64,000 nt of DNA from Lates calcarifer (Eukaryota; Chordata; Actinopteri; Centropomidae). Both the position numbers and the translations under genes were made by a program. The DNA is taken from the NCBI RefSeq assembly GCF_001640805.2, contig NC_066844.1, positions 10,916,863 through 10,980,862 on the forward strand. Direction: 5' to 3'. Every line of letters starts with the position of its first letter. Position 1 is the stretch's first letter. The notes beneath the pieces are model-generated. The model had not been told where the DNA came from. It was given only the letters and a program-made list of their open reading frames with translations, and did no database searches. Positions 1 through 8,445 of this stretch are shown piece by piece.

Positions 1-158
1 TTAGTGCCGTCAACTTAAAATCAGTCTGGGGCTTTTCATTGTTGACTTTCCTACATATCCATCCGTTAATGTAAATGAAAACACTTGCAGGCAGATTTCT
101 TGTTCATGAAATCTTCACTGAATCAGTCCTGTGTTTTTCTATACAAGAAATGAGAAAC

Positions 159-231
159 GCTGAAATAGCTAAGTTGGGAGAGCATTAGACAAAAGATCTA
201 AAGGTCCGTGGTTCAATCCCGGGTTTCGGCA
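159..231 (+). pseudogene. Degenerate tRNA-Phe copy (edge of array)
   Basis: A 73-nt tRNA-Phe-like unit with an intact T arm (GGTTCAATCCC) but several lesions. C2 is T, the D arm reads GCTAAGTT, and the anticodon loop is CAAAAGA. The invariant U33 is therefore lost and the apparent anticodon is AAA. The 3' flank reads tgtcatttcg, so the usual T4 terminator is missing. It is probably non-functional. Confidence 0.75.
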
Positions 232-373
232 GCAGATGTGTTGTCATTTCGTTAGTGCCATTGACTTATTATCAGTCTGGAACAATTTCAGGGACATCTT
301 CTGCTTCATGAAAACTTTTCTGAATCAGTCCTGTGTTTTGCACCCCATAGCCTCTTTACAAGGAGCACAAAAT

Positions 374-446
374 GCCGAAATAGCTCAGTTGGGTGAGCGT
401 TAGACTGAAGACCTAAAGGACCCTGGTTCTATCCCGGGTTTCGGCA
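374..446 (+). pseudogene. Variant tRNA-Phe copy, probably decayed
   Basis: The anticodon loop CTGAAGA (GAA) is kept. The anticodon stem has a mismatch (TTAGA against CCTAA), the D loop carries GGGT for GGGA, and the B box reads GGTTCTATCCC in place of GGTTCGATCCC. The immediate 3' flank (tgtctgtttagg) has no T4 run. The changes fall in stem, promoter and terminator, so I favour a pseudogene, although weak expression is possible. Confidence 0.6.
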
Positions 447-514
447 GCTGATGTGCTGTCTGTTTAGGACACTTTGTTTTGCACCCCATAGCCTCTTTGC
501 AAGGGACACAAAAT

Positions 515-587
515 GCCGAAATAGCTCAGTTGGGAGAGCGTTAGACTGAAGATCTAAAGGTCCCTGGTTCGATCCCGGGTTTCGGCA
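515..587 (+). tRNA. tRNA-Phe (GAA)
   Basis: Array consensus copy. The 7-bp acceptor stem GCCGAAA/TTTCGGC pairs fully, the anticodon GAA is at 548-550 in loop CTGAAGA, A box is TAGCTCAGTTGG and B box GGTTCGATCCC. There is no intron. A T4 terminator follows within 20 nt, then a short B-box fragment at 606-623. Confidence 0.95.
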
Positions 588-605
588 GCAGATGTGCTGT
601 CTTTT

Positions 606-623
606 CAATCCCGGGTTTCAGCA
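606..623 (+). repeat. tRNA 3'-end fragment (T-arm duplicate)
   Basis: An 18-nt piece, caatcccgggtttcagca, copies the 3' end of the tRNA and is followed by the usual 3' flank. The same fragment recurs at 3782-3799, 4098-4115 and 4365-4382, each time just after a full tRNA gene. It is a small internal duplication carried by one subtype of unit, not a gene. Confidence 0.8.
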
Positions 624-829
624 GCAGATGTGCTGTCTGTTCAGGACACTTTGGTTTGGTTTGTGCCGTCGACTTAAAATCAGTCTGGTGCTTTCATTGT
701 TGATCTTCCCACATATCCACCTGTTATTGTAAATGAAATCAATTGCAGGCACATTTCTCATCCATTAAATCTTTACTGAATCAGTCCTGTGTTTTGCACC
801 CCATAGCCTCTTTACAAGGGACACAAAAT

Positions 830-902
830 GCCGAAATAGCTCAGTTGGGAGAGCGTTAGACTGAAGATCTAAAGGTCCCTGGTTCAATCCCGGGTTTCGG
901 CA
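830..902 (+). tRNA. tRNA-Phe (GAA)
   Basis: Consensus copy except that the B box reads GGTTCAATCCC, a common functional tRNA-Phe form. Anticodon GAA is at 863-865. The flank is the aaatgagctgtctttt type with a T4 terminator. Confidence 0.94.
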
Positions 903-1060
903 GCAAATGAGCTGTCTTTTCGGGGCACTTTGGTTTGGTTAGTGCCATTGACTTATAATCAGTCTGGAACAATTTCAGGGACATCTTCTGGTTCATGAAA
1001 ACTTTACTGAATCAGTCCTGTGTTTTGCACCCCATAGCCTCTTTACAAGGGACACAAAAT

Positions 1061-1133
1061 GCCGAAATAGCTCAGTTGGGAGAGCGTTAGACTGAAGATC
1101 TAAAGGTCCCTGGTTCGATCCCGGGTTTCGGCA
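1061..1133 (+). tRNA. tRNA-Phe (GAA)
   Basis: Identical to the array consensus, with complete cloverleaf pairing. Anticodon GAA is at 1094-1096 and a T4 terminator lies downstream. Confidence 0.95.
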
Positions 1134-1291
1134 GCAGATGTGCTGTCTTTTCGGAACACTTTGGTTTGGTTAGTGCCATTGACTTATAATCAGTCTGGAA
1201 CAATTTCAGGGACATCTTCTGCTTCATGAAAACTTTTCTGAATCAGTCCTGTGTTTTGCACCCCATAGCCTCTTTACAAGGGACACAAAAT

Positions 1292-1364
1292 GCCGAAATA
1301 GCTCAGTTGGGAGAGCGTTAGACTGAAGATCTAAAGGTCCCTGGTTCGATCCCGGGTTTCGGCA
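1292..1364 (+). tRNA. tRNA-Phe (GAA)
   Basis: Identical to the consensus. Anticodon GAA is at 1325-1327. It is followed by a T4 terminator and then by the spacer that carries the truncated unit at 1491. Confidence 0.95.
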
Positions 1365-1490
1365 GCAAATGAGCTGTCTTTTCGGGGCACTTTGGTTTGG
1401 TTAGTGCTGCCAACTTAAAATCAGTTTGGAACAATTGCAGGGAGATCTTCTCGTTCTTGAAATCTTTTCTTAATTAGTCCTGTGTTTTAG

Positions 1491-1523
1491 CTAAAGGTCC
1501 CTCATTCGATCCCGGGTTTCGGG
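1491..1523 (+). pseudogene. Truncated tRNA-Phe 3' half
   Basis: Only the 3' part survives, from CTAAAGGTCC through the T arm (CTCATTCGATCCC) to TTTCGG. The 5' half and its upstream flank are deleted, joining gtcctgtgtttta directly to the variable region. It ends in GGGAACAG, not GGCAGCAG. The unit at 3268-3300 is the same. Confidence 0.85.
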
Positions 1524-1682
1524 AACAGATGTACTGTCTTTTTGGGACACTTTGGTTTGGTTAGTGCCACTGACTTATAATCAGTCTGGAACAATTTCAG
1601 GGACATCTTCTGCTTCATGAAAACTTTTCTGAATCAGTCCTGTGTTTTGCACCCCATAGCCTCTTTACAAGTGACACAAAAT

Positions 1683-1755
1683 GCCGAAATAGCTCAGTTG
1701 GGAGAGCGTTAGACTGAAGATCTAAAAGTCCCTGGTTCGATCCCGGGTTTCGGCA
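1683..1755 (+). tRNA. tRNA-Phe (GAA)
   Basis: Consensus apart from one change, AAAGTCC for AAGGTCC next to the variable loop, which leaves all stems paired. Anticodon GAA is at 1716-1718. A T4 terminator is present. Confidence 0.9.
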
Positions 1756-1913
1756 GCAAATGAGCTGTCTTTTCAGGGCACTTTGGTTTGGTTAGTGCCA
1801 TTGACTTATAATCAGTCTGGAACAATTTCAGGGACATCTTCTGGTTCATGAAAACTTTACTGAATCAGTCCTGTGTTTTGCACCCCATAGCCTCTTTACA
1901 AGGGACACAAAAT

Positions 1914-1986
1914 GCCGAAATAGCTCAGTTGGGAGAGCGTTAGACTGAAGATCTAAAGGTCCCTGGTTCGATCCCGGGTTTCGGCA
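1914..1986 (+). tRNA. tRNA-Phe (GAA)
   Basis: Identical to the array consensus. Anticodon GAA is at 1947-1949, with the gcagatgtgctgtctttt flank carrying the terminator. Confidence 0.95.
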
Positions 1987-2144
1987 GCAGATGTGCTGTC
2001 TTTTCGGGACACTTTGGTTTGGTTAGTGCCATTGACTTATAATCAGTCTGGAACAATTTCAGGGACATCTTCTGGTTCATGAAAACTTTACTGAATCAGT
2101 CCTGTGTTTTGCACCCCATAGCCTCTTTACAAGGGACACAAAAT

Positions 2145-2217
2145 GCCGAAATAGCTCAGTTGGGAGAGCGTTAGACTGAAGATCTAAAGGTCCCTGGTTC
2201 GATCCCGGGTTTCGGCA
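2145..2217 (+). tRNA. tRNA-Phe (GAA)
   Basis: Identical to the array consensus. Anticodon GAA is at 2178-2180, with the aaatgagctgtctttt flank. Confidence 0.95.
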
Positions 2218-2375
2218 GCAAATGAGCTGTCTTTTCGGGGCACTTTGGTTTGGTTAGTGCCATTGACTTATAATCAGTCTGGAACAATTTCAGGGACATC
2301 TTCTGCTTCATGAAAACTTTTCTGAATCAGTCCTGTGTTTTGCACCCCATAGCCTCTTTACAAGGGACACAAAAT

Positions 2376-2448
2376 GCCGAAATAGCTCAGTTGGGAGAGC
2401 GTTAGACTGAAGATCTAAAGGTCCCTGGTTCGATCCCGGGTTTCGGCA
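2376..2448 (+). tRNA. tRNA-Phe (GAA)
   Basis: Identical to the array consensus. Anticodon GAA is at 2409-2411, with a T4 terminator in the 3' flank. Confidence 0.95.
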
Positions 2449-2606
2449 GCAAATGAGCTGTCTTTTCGGGACACTTTGGTTTGGTTAGTGCCATTGACTT
2501 ATAATCAGTCTGGAACAATTTCAGGGACATCTTCTGCTTCATGAAAACTTTTCTGAATCAGTCCTGTGTTTTGCACCCCATAGCCTCTTTACAAGGGACA
2601 CAAAAT

Positions 2607-2679
2607 GCCGAAATAGCTCAGTTGGGAGAGCGTTAGACTGAAGATCTAAAGGTCCCTGGTTCGATCCCGGGTTTCGGCA
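2607..2679 (+). tRNA. tRNA-Phe (GAA)
   Basis: Identical to the array consensus. Anticodon GAA is at 2640-2642, with a T4 terminator in the 3' flank. Confidence 0.95.
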
Positions 2680-2837
2680 GCAAATGAGCTGTCTTTTCGG
2701 GGCACTTTGGTTTGGTTAGTGCCATTGACTTATAATCAGTCTGGAACAATTTCAGGGACATCTTCTGGTTCATGAAAACTTTACTGAATCAGTCCTGTGT
2801 TTTGCACCCCATAGCCTCTTTACAAGGGACACAAAAT

Positions 2838-2910
2838 GCCGAAATAGCTCAGTTGGGAGAGCGTTAGACTGAAGATCTAAAGGTCCCTGGTTCGATCCCG
2901 GGTTTCGGCA
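2838..2910 (+). tRNA. tRNA-Phe (GAA)
   Basis: Identical to the array consensus. Anticodon GAA is at 2871-2873, with a T4 terminator in the 3' flank. Confidence 0.95.
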
Positions 2911-3068
2911 GCAGATGTGCTGTCTTTTCGGGACACTTTGGTTTGGTTAGTGCCATTGACTTATAATCAGTCTGGAACAATTTCAGGGACATCTTCTGCT
3001 TCATGAAAACTTTTCTGAATCAGTCCTGTGTTTTGCACCCCATAGCCTCTTTACAAGGGACACAAAAT

Positions 3069-3141
3069 GCCGAAATAGCTCAGTTGGGAGAGCGTTAGAC
3101 TGAAGATCTAAAGGTCCCTGGTTCGATCCCGGGTTTCGGCA
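3069..3141 (+). tRNA. tRNA-Phe (GAA)
   Basis: Identical to the array consensus. Anticodon GAA is at 3102-3104. The next unit downstream is the second truncated copy. Confidence 0.95.
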
Positions 3142-3267
3142 GCAGATGTGCTGTCTTTTCGGGGCACTTTGGTTTGGTTAGTGCTGCCAACTTAAAATCA
3201 GTTTGGAACAATTGCAGGGAGATCTTCTCGTTCTTGAAATCTTTTCTTAATTAGTCCTGTGTTTTAG

Positions 3268-3300
3268 CTAAAGGTCCCTCATTCGATCCCGGGTTTCGGG
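3268..3300 (+). pseudogene. Truncated tRNA-Phe 3' half (second copy)
   Basis: The same deletion form as 1491-1523, with the same CTCATTCG T arm and GGGAACAG end. It sits exactly 1,777 bp further on, which equals one 391-bp step plus six 231-bp steps. This indicates a block duplication, not an independent deletion. Confidence 0.85.
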
Positions 3301-3459
3301 AACAGATGTACTGTCTTTTTGGGACACTTTGGTTTGGTTAGTGCCACTGACTTATAATCAGTCTGGAACAATTTCAGGGACATCTTCTGCTTCATGAAAA
3401 CTTTACTGAATCAGTCCTGTGTTTTGCACCCCATAGCCTCTTTACAAGGGACACAAAAT

Positions 3460-3532
3460 GCCGAAATAGCTCAGTTGGGAGAGCGTTAGACTGAAGATCT
3501 AAAGGTCCCTGGTTCGATCCCGGGTTTCGGGA
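3460..3532 (+). tRNA. tRNA-Phe (GAA), chimeric 3' end
   Basis: Consensus through TTTCGG, but the last pair position is G (TTTCGGGA) where all other full copies have TTTCGGCA, so G1 faces G72. The downstream flank (aacagatgtactgtcttttt) is that of the truncated units. It looks like a recombinant between a full gene and a truncated one. Anticodon GAA is at 3493-3495. Function is uncertain because the terminal acceptor pair is lost. Confidence 0.75.
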
Positions 3533-3690
3533 ACAGATGTACTGTCTTTTTGGGACACTTTGGTTTGGTTAGTGCCATTGACTTATAATCAGTCTGGAAC
3601 AATTTCAGGGACATCTTCTGGTTCATGAAAACTTTACTGAATCAGTCCTGTGTTTTGCACCCCATAGCCTCTTTACAAGGAACACAAAAT

Positions 3691-3763
3691 GCCGAAATAG
3701 CTCAGTTGGGAGAGCGTTAGACTGAAGATCTAAAGGTCCCTGGTTCGATCCCGGGTTTCGGCA
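3691..3763 (+). tRNA. tRNA-Phe (GAA)
   Basis: Identical to the array consensus. Anticodon GAA is at 3724-3726. A T4 terminator follows and then the T-arm fragment at 3782-3799. Confidence 0.95.
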
Positions 3764-4006
3764 GCAGATGTGCTGTCTTTTCAATCCCGGGTTTCAGCAG
3801 CAGATGTGCTGTCTGTTCAGGACACTTTGGTTTGGTTTGTGCCGTCGACTTAAAATCAGTCTGGTGCTTTTCATTGTTGATCTTCCCACATATCCACCTG
3901 TTATTGTAAATGAAATCAATTGCAGGCACATTTCTCGTCCATTAAATCTTTACTGAATCAGTCCTGTGTTTTGCACCCTATAGCCTCTTTACAAGAAGTA
4001 CAAAAT

Positions 4007-4079
4007 GCCGAAATAGCTCAGTTGGGAGAGCGTTAGACTGAAGATCTAAAGGTCCCTGGTTCGATCCCGGGTTTCGGCA
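4007..4079 (+). tRNA. tRNA-Phe (GAA)
   Basis: Identical to the consensus, but the 5' flank is slightly diverged (acaagaagtacaaaat). Anticodon GAA is at 4040-4042. A T4 terminator and the T-arm fragment follow. Confidence 0.95.
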
Positions 4080-4273
4080 GCAGATGTGCTGTCTTTTCAA
4101 TCCCGGGTTTCAGCAGCAGATGTGCTGTCTGTTCAGGACACTTTGGTTTGGTTAGTGCCATTGATTTATAATCAGTCTGGAACAATTTCAGGGACATCTT
4201 CTGGTTCATGAAAACTTTTCTGAATCAGTCCTGTGTTTTGCACCCCATAGCCTCTTTACAAGGTACACAAAAT

Positions 4274-4346
4274 GCCGAAATAGCTCAGTTGGGAGAGCGT
4301 TAGACTGAAGATCTAAAGGTCCCTGGTTCGATCCCGGGTTTCGGCA
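4274..4346 (+). tRNA. tRNA-Phe (GAA)
   Basis: Identical to the array consensus. Anticodon GAA is at 4307-4309. A T4 terminator follows and then the T-arm fragment at 4365-4382. Confidence 0.95.
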
Positions 4347-4589
4347 GCAGATGTGCTGTCTTTTCAATCCCGGGTTTCAGCAGCAGATGTGCTGTCTGTT
4401 CAGGACACTTTGGTTTGGTTTGTGCTGTCGACTTAAAATCAGTCTGGTGCTTTTCATTGTTGATCTTCCCACATATCCACCTGTTATTGCAAATGAAATC
4501 AATTGCAGGCATATTTCTCGTTCATTAAATCTTTACTGAATCAGTCCTGTGTTTTGCACCCCATAGCCTCTTTACAAGGGACACAAAAT

Positions 4590-4662
4590 GCCGAAATAGC
4601 TCAGTTGGGAGAGCGTTAGACTGAAGATCTAAAGGTCCCTGGTTCGATCCCGGGTTTCGGCA
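4590..4662 (+). tRNA. tRNA-Phe (GAA), last full copy
   Basis: Identical to the consensus. Anticodon GAA is at 4623-4625. The 3' flank is shortened (gcagtcttttcgg), which brings the T4 terminator to within about 6 nt of the gene end. It is the last complete unit before unique sequence. Confidence 0.95.
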
Positions 4663-4780
4663 GCAGTCTTTTCGGGACACTTTGGTTTGGTTAGTGCCGT
4701 CGACTTAAAATCAGTTTGGAACAATTGCAGCGAGATCTTCTGGTTCCTGAAATCCTTTCTTAATTAGTTCTGTGTTTTAG

Positions 4781-4816
4781 GTAAAGGTCCCTGGTTCGAT
4801 CCCGGGTTTTTGCAGC
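4781..4816 (+). pseudogene. Truncated tRNA-Phe 3' half at the right edge of the array
   Basis: It has the same deletion structure as the fragments at 1491 and 3268 but is more diverged (GTAAAGGTCC, then GGTTTTTGCAGCA). The B box GGTTCGATCCC is intact. Recognisable repeat sequence stops about 15 bp further on. Confidence 0.75.
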
Positions 4817-4830
4817 AAATGTGCTATCTT

Positions 4831-5347
4831 TTCGAACCTGGGTTTTTTTGACAGTTTCTTTCGATTTTGTTTTAGGGACAAAATAATGTTATATTTGCAA
4901 CTAATCTATGTATCAAAGGCTCTGTAATTTTCTCAGACCTTGTCGGACAACACAGTAGTCCATAGATTTAAAACACAATACATACAGCAAATAAAGTAAA
5001 CAGAAAATACATCTCATAACTTGGATTAAATCGGCACATAACACCATTCTTTATTTCAGAATTTAATTTCAATTGATGGATATTGATGATGTAACTCTTG
5101 CAAAAACAGGAATCGGTTATGCACTCAAACACCTCAGTGCACCTCTGTAGTACTCAAAATCAAATCTGAATTAAGAGAGAAGATCCCCTCCCATACAACT
5201 GGCATATTCAGGAATTCAGATTCCTTCCCCTGCCTTTCTTTTTAGAAAAAAAATGAACAAGGACTGGTTTTGCAAGTGACAGACTTTGTGTATGCTCACT
5301 CACTCACTTTCTATCTCTTTCTCTGTTTGTATGTATGTCTGTCTTAG
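4831..5347. other. Intron sequence between tRNA array and mfsd4a exon
   Basis: AT-rich unique sequence with no exon that I can recognise. It ends in a pyrimidine-rich tract and the acceptor tctgtcttag that opens the mfsd4a exon at 5348. Confidence 0.5.
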
Positions 5348-7527
5348 GCGGGAGTCATACTGGTGCAGTGCCTGTTGTTGATCTTCTACACCAGCTGTGT
5401 TTTTCTTTTCATTGGTACTTGTGTTTTGGGACTGTGCATCAGCAGTGTGTTTCCTTCCATGCTAGCTTTTACAGAGGACATACTAGACTACAAAGGTTAA
5501 AAAATCACACAAACACAAACACACACATATACACAAATTCTGATAAACACAAAATCAGCATCAGAAGGATAAACTACAACAACTGTAGATAAAGGACTAA
5601 AAACATTTAATTAATGGATATATAAATGTAAATGTATTAATTTATACAAGTTGAACTTAACATTGAGACAAATACAGCTTCAAATATTAATAAAGAAAAT
5701 TAAAAATAGATAAAAGACCTACCTCATTAACATACATACATAGACAAAAAGAGGAAAATATAATGAGTTATTAATGAATAAGACACTTTCAGCTCTCCAT
5801 AATTGTAGGCAATTTCTGTCTCTTTTCTCTTGTGTGTTAAAGGTTGTGCCACAACTGTCCTGGTTACCAGTGCCAGCACAGGAGAGATGATGCTGCAGCT
5901 GCTTGTTGGATTGGTAAGAAGTCTTTGATGACTGCGAACACATGTCCTTTTCTTTATAATAATGATTAAATTCAACACAATGTTTCCTCATTTAATATTT
6001 TCACATGATTCAAGGTTACTTCTGCATTTGTTTGTGCCTTTTGATACCTAAGTTTTTTTGTTTTGTTTTTTTTCTATTTGCTTGTCTGCACAGTGCAACT
6101 GGCTGCCTAATGATTTTAGATCAGGCTTTCATGTCGATTATTTCAGCAGCATTCAGAATGAATGCAAGCAAGAGGAAGAATGAAGCAGAAATACTGTCAA
6201 TATAAACTTGTTCTGTAGCCATATTGTTCTCCAGTATTGATTGCATGTATCTCTTCCTGCAGGTGATCCACAGTCAGGGCAGTTATGCTTTCCTGTTGTG
6301 TTGTACAATAGCCTCCTTTATCAGCTTCTGCCTTTTCCTGCTGCTCCTCTATGTCCAGCGCATCCACAGAAACTGCCACAGAGGTAAACACACATCAGGT
6401 AGACACACAGAAGATAATGAATGAAATTCCAAAAACACTGGACTATGTTTGGAAGTAAAAAATCAAAATGGCTCAAAGAAAAAGGCTGTACAACACTGAT
6501 GTCACATAGCAAAAGGAGACAGCAATGTATACAATGTAACTGAAAATGACTTGGAAATAAAGAACCCTAGGGTGCATACAAACCAAACCAAGTAGATGCT
6601 GTAGTGGAGGAGAAAGCAGCAGCAGCAACACAAACTAAACATGTTATTGCACACAGAGTGAGATTCACTGGAAGAGATTATTGTACCAGTGTTGTGAGCT
6701 GAGTGTAGTCTTTATTTTTTGGTCTTTCATCACGTCTGATGATGTTCATATTTTTATATGTTCCCAGTGTAAGAGTACATAAACTGCACTGCTTATCTTC
6801 CCATACCACAAAACCTCTATTAAATAGTCAGACTAGGTAGTTAACAGCTTTCTGCTTTTGTATGGCAGTAATGAAGTTTGTCCCACAGGTGTGAAACCAG
6901 TGACAAAAAAGAAACACAAAGAATAAAAACAAAACATTTCAAGAAACAACAACCAAAGAAAAAAACAAAACCTCAAAGTTTAGAAATATTACCACTAATA
7001 ACACCATTTGTGTGTGATGAAGGCCACTGGGTTTGGTAAACCATGGTGATAAGATATTATGCATTGGTATGGCGATAATGGCAATAATGGAATCATTTTC
7101 ATACAGTCCCTGATAGTCATGTGTAAGAATAACTCAGGCATTTTTTATCCATGTCGTGATTGATTTTCCAGCAGGCGTGCATGCACAGGTAGCAGGAAAT
7201 CCTTAAGACCTCCTTTTTCCGTAAATAACAGAACGACAGCTGCCGACAAATATGTTAATATTGAATCTAAGTTAATACATTGTGCAGTAATAACAATCCA
7301 TACAGGTTCTAGTCATTATACAGCAGTGCATTGCTGTGTGAGATCAGGGTGTAAAGAAAATTCTTCATTTGTTTTACTTGTTGTTGAGCTCCACCAGCAG
7401 CCTGCAGGATATCAGTTGTATGTGTGAATCTGAATTGCTGTGAATGAACTTATCAACATTTTTTTTTTTCACAGATTCATCTGAAAACATGGACATGAAA
7501 GAGAAGCCGAAGACAGGAGGCTCATGA
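5348..7527 (+). CDS. mfsd4a: MFSD4A-like major facilitator transporter, 3' part (4 exons)
   Basis: Coding exons are 5348-5495, 5843-5913, 6263-6383 and 7475-7527 (TGA 7525-7527). All have AG/GT borders and the phases join (1, 0, 1). Together they encode the last 130 residues. The peptide contains VFPSMLAFTEDILDYKG, then CATTVLVT..GEMMLQLLVG, then HSQGSYAFLLC and a final hydrophobic helix ending LLLYVQRIHR. These match the C-terminal membrane segments of vertebrate MFSD4A from memory. The family are polytopic plasma-membrane transporters related to sodium-dependent glucose transporter 1, and the substrate of MFSD4A itself is not firmly known. The N-terminal two-thirds lies left of the window, so the tRNA array falls inside an intron. 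The cytosolic tail is short (SSENMDMKEKPKTGGS). The downstream neighbour elk4 is convergent, as in mammals. Confidence 0.88.
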
Positions 7528-7565
7528 TCTGGGTCTCAGATCATGAGACCCAGATCATGAGCCTC
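7517..7565. repeat. Perfect 21-bp inverted repeat spanning the mfsd4a stop codon
   Basis: The left arm is 7517-7537, the loop AGATCAT is 7538-7544 and the right arm is 7545-7565, with no mismatch. The stop codon TGA (7525-7527) is inside the left arm. The loop also allows a nested alternative stem, because TCATGATCT at 7522 pairs with AGATCATGA at 7538. Confidence 0.9.
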
Positions 7566-8445
7566 AGGCCTTTCCACCAAGGACAATGGAAAGGGAGCAT
7601 GGGTGAACATTCTCAGAACACTGACATTCCCTCATTTTAGCCCAGTGCCAGGATATGAACGTCATCCTGGACTTCTCCAACTGAACATTTTTGACCTGAA
7701 GAGAGGTCTACTTATAAGCCTGATGATCAATAAGCAGTTTAAGGGATGTACAATACTAAATTAATTTTATTAATTAATTAATTTTTGGTACGACAATTTC
7801 TTTCAGCACGTTATAACTCTGCTGTAGCTTGATTTAAAAGACACTTTGATGATTAAGTATTAACTTTTCAGTATGAATGTGAATGAATGGTGGAGATAAA
7901 AGTGTTTTTATGGTCAAAATATGATTCATATCAGTTAGTGGTTTTGTGGTTTCATTAATGATACAAGATAAAATGACAGAATAGAGGAGACGTGGTTAGC
8001 TTGAGATCTTTTATTATTGGTCTCACCTATCTCTTTCATTATAAACACTTCCTCTACACCTCTCACACATCAATATGCCACTTAAGACAGTAGCTTGTAA
8101 ACATTTGAAAAAGCATCAAACAAATAGAGAACTTGACAGAACGAAGCAAGAACTGGGTCATTTCTTTTTAAAACAAGATCTTACATTTCAAGGTAAGTTG
8201 AAGGAAAAACATCATCAGAAGATACAAATGAAGAACTATTCAAATGACAAGTTTAAGATGACTTAATGGAGGAAAGTTTTAAATGGACTTTAAGGTCATT
8301 ATTGAGCTATTTCATAGAGTTAATGCAAAAATGCAATTTAAGCGACCAATTCTATTGGGCTTGACTATAAATTCAAATAAATAAATATTTGTGGTCGTGC
8401 CTAATTCCAATCATTGTCAATTATTTGATATGTAGAAGATTAAAT
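7528..8445 (+). other. mfsd4a: mfsd4a 3'UTR, probable
   Basis: Non-coding AT-rich sequence after the stop. Two overlapping AATAAA hexamers at 8376-8381 and 8380-8385 are a candidate poly(A) signal. There is no transcript evidence, so the end is a guess. Confidence 0.35.

Larger units (their letters stand above)
1..4830 (+). repeat. Tandem tRNA-Phe gene array (231-bp unit and variants)
   Basis: Eighteen full-length 73-nt tRNA-Phe units plus three 3' half fragments lie head to tail on + strand. Start-to-start spacing is exactly 231 bp for most central units (830, 1061, 1292; 1683 to 3069; 3460 to 3691). It is 391 bp where a truncated unit intervenes (1292-1683 and 3069-3460), and 315, 316 or 267 bp where a longer spacer is present. 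Each standard unit has a conserved 5' flank (a run beginning gttttgcaccccatagcc) and a 3' flank with a T4 Pol III terminator about 15 nt after the gene. Base 1 already lies in spacer sequence, so the array continues leftwards. Spacer open reading frames are repeat-borne and not credible proteins. Confidence 0.93.

Noticed and set aside
3717..4512. Near-identical 70-aa (-) and 62-aa (+) open frames inside the array
   Set aside because: They run across tRNA genes and spacer repeats and recur only because the unit is repeated. There are no protein family features.
1..4830. CRISPR-like array
   Set aside because: The regular spacing is explained by tRNA genes plus conserved spacers. The spacers are repeated, not unique, and the host is a vertebrate.
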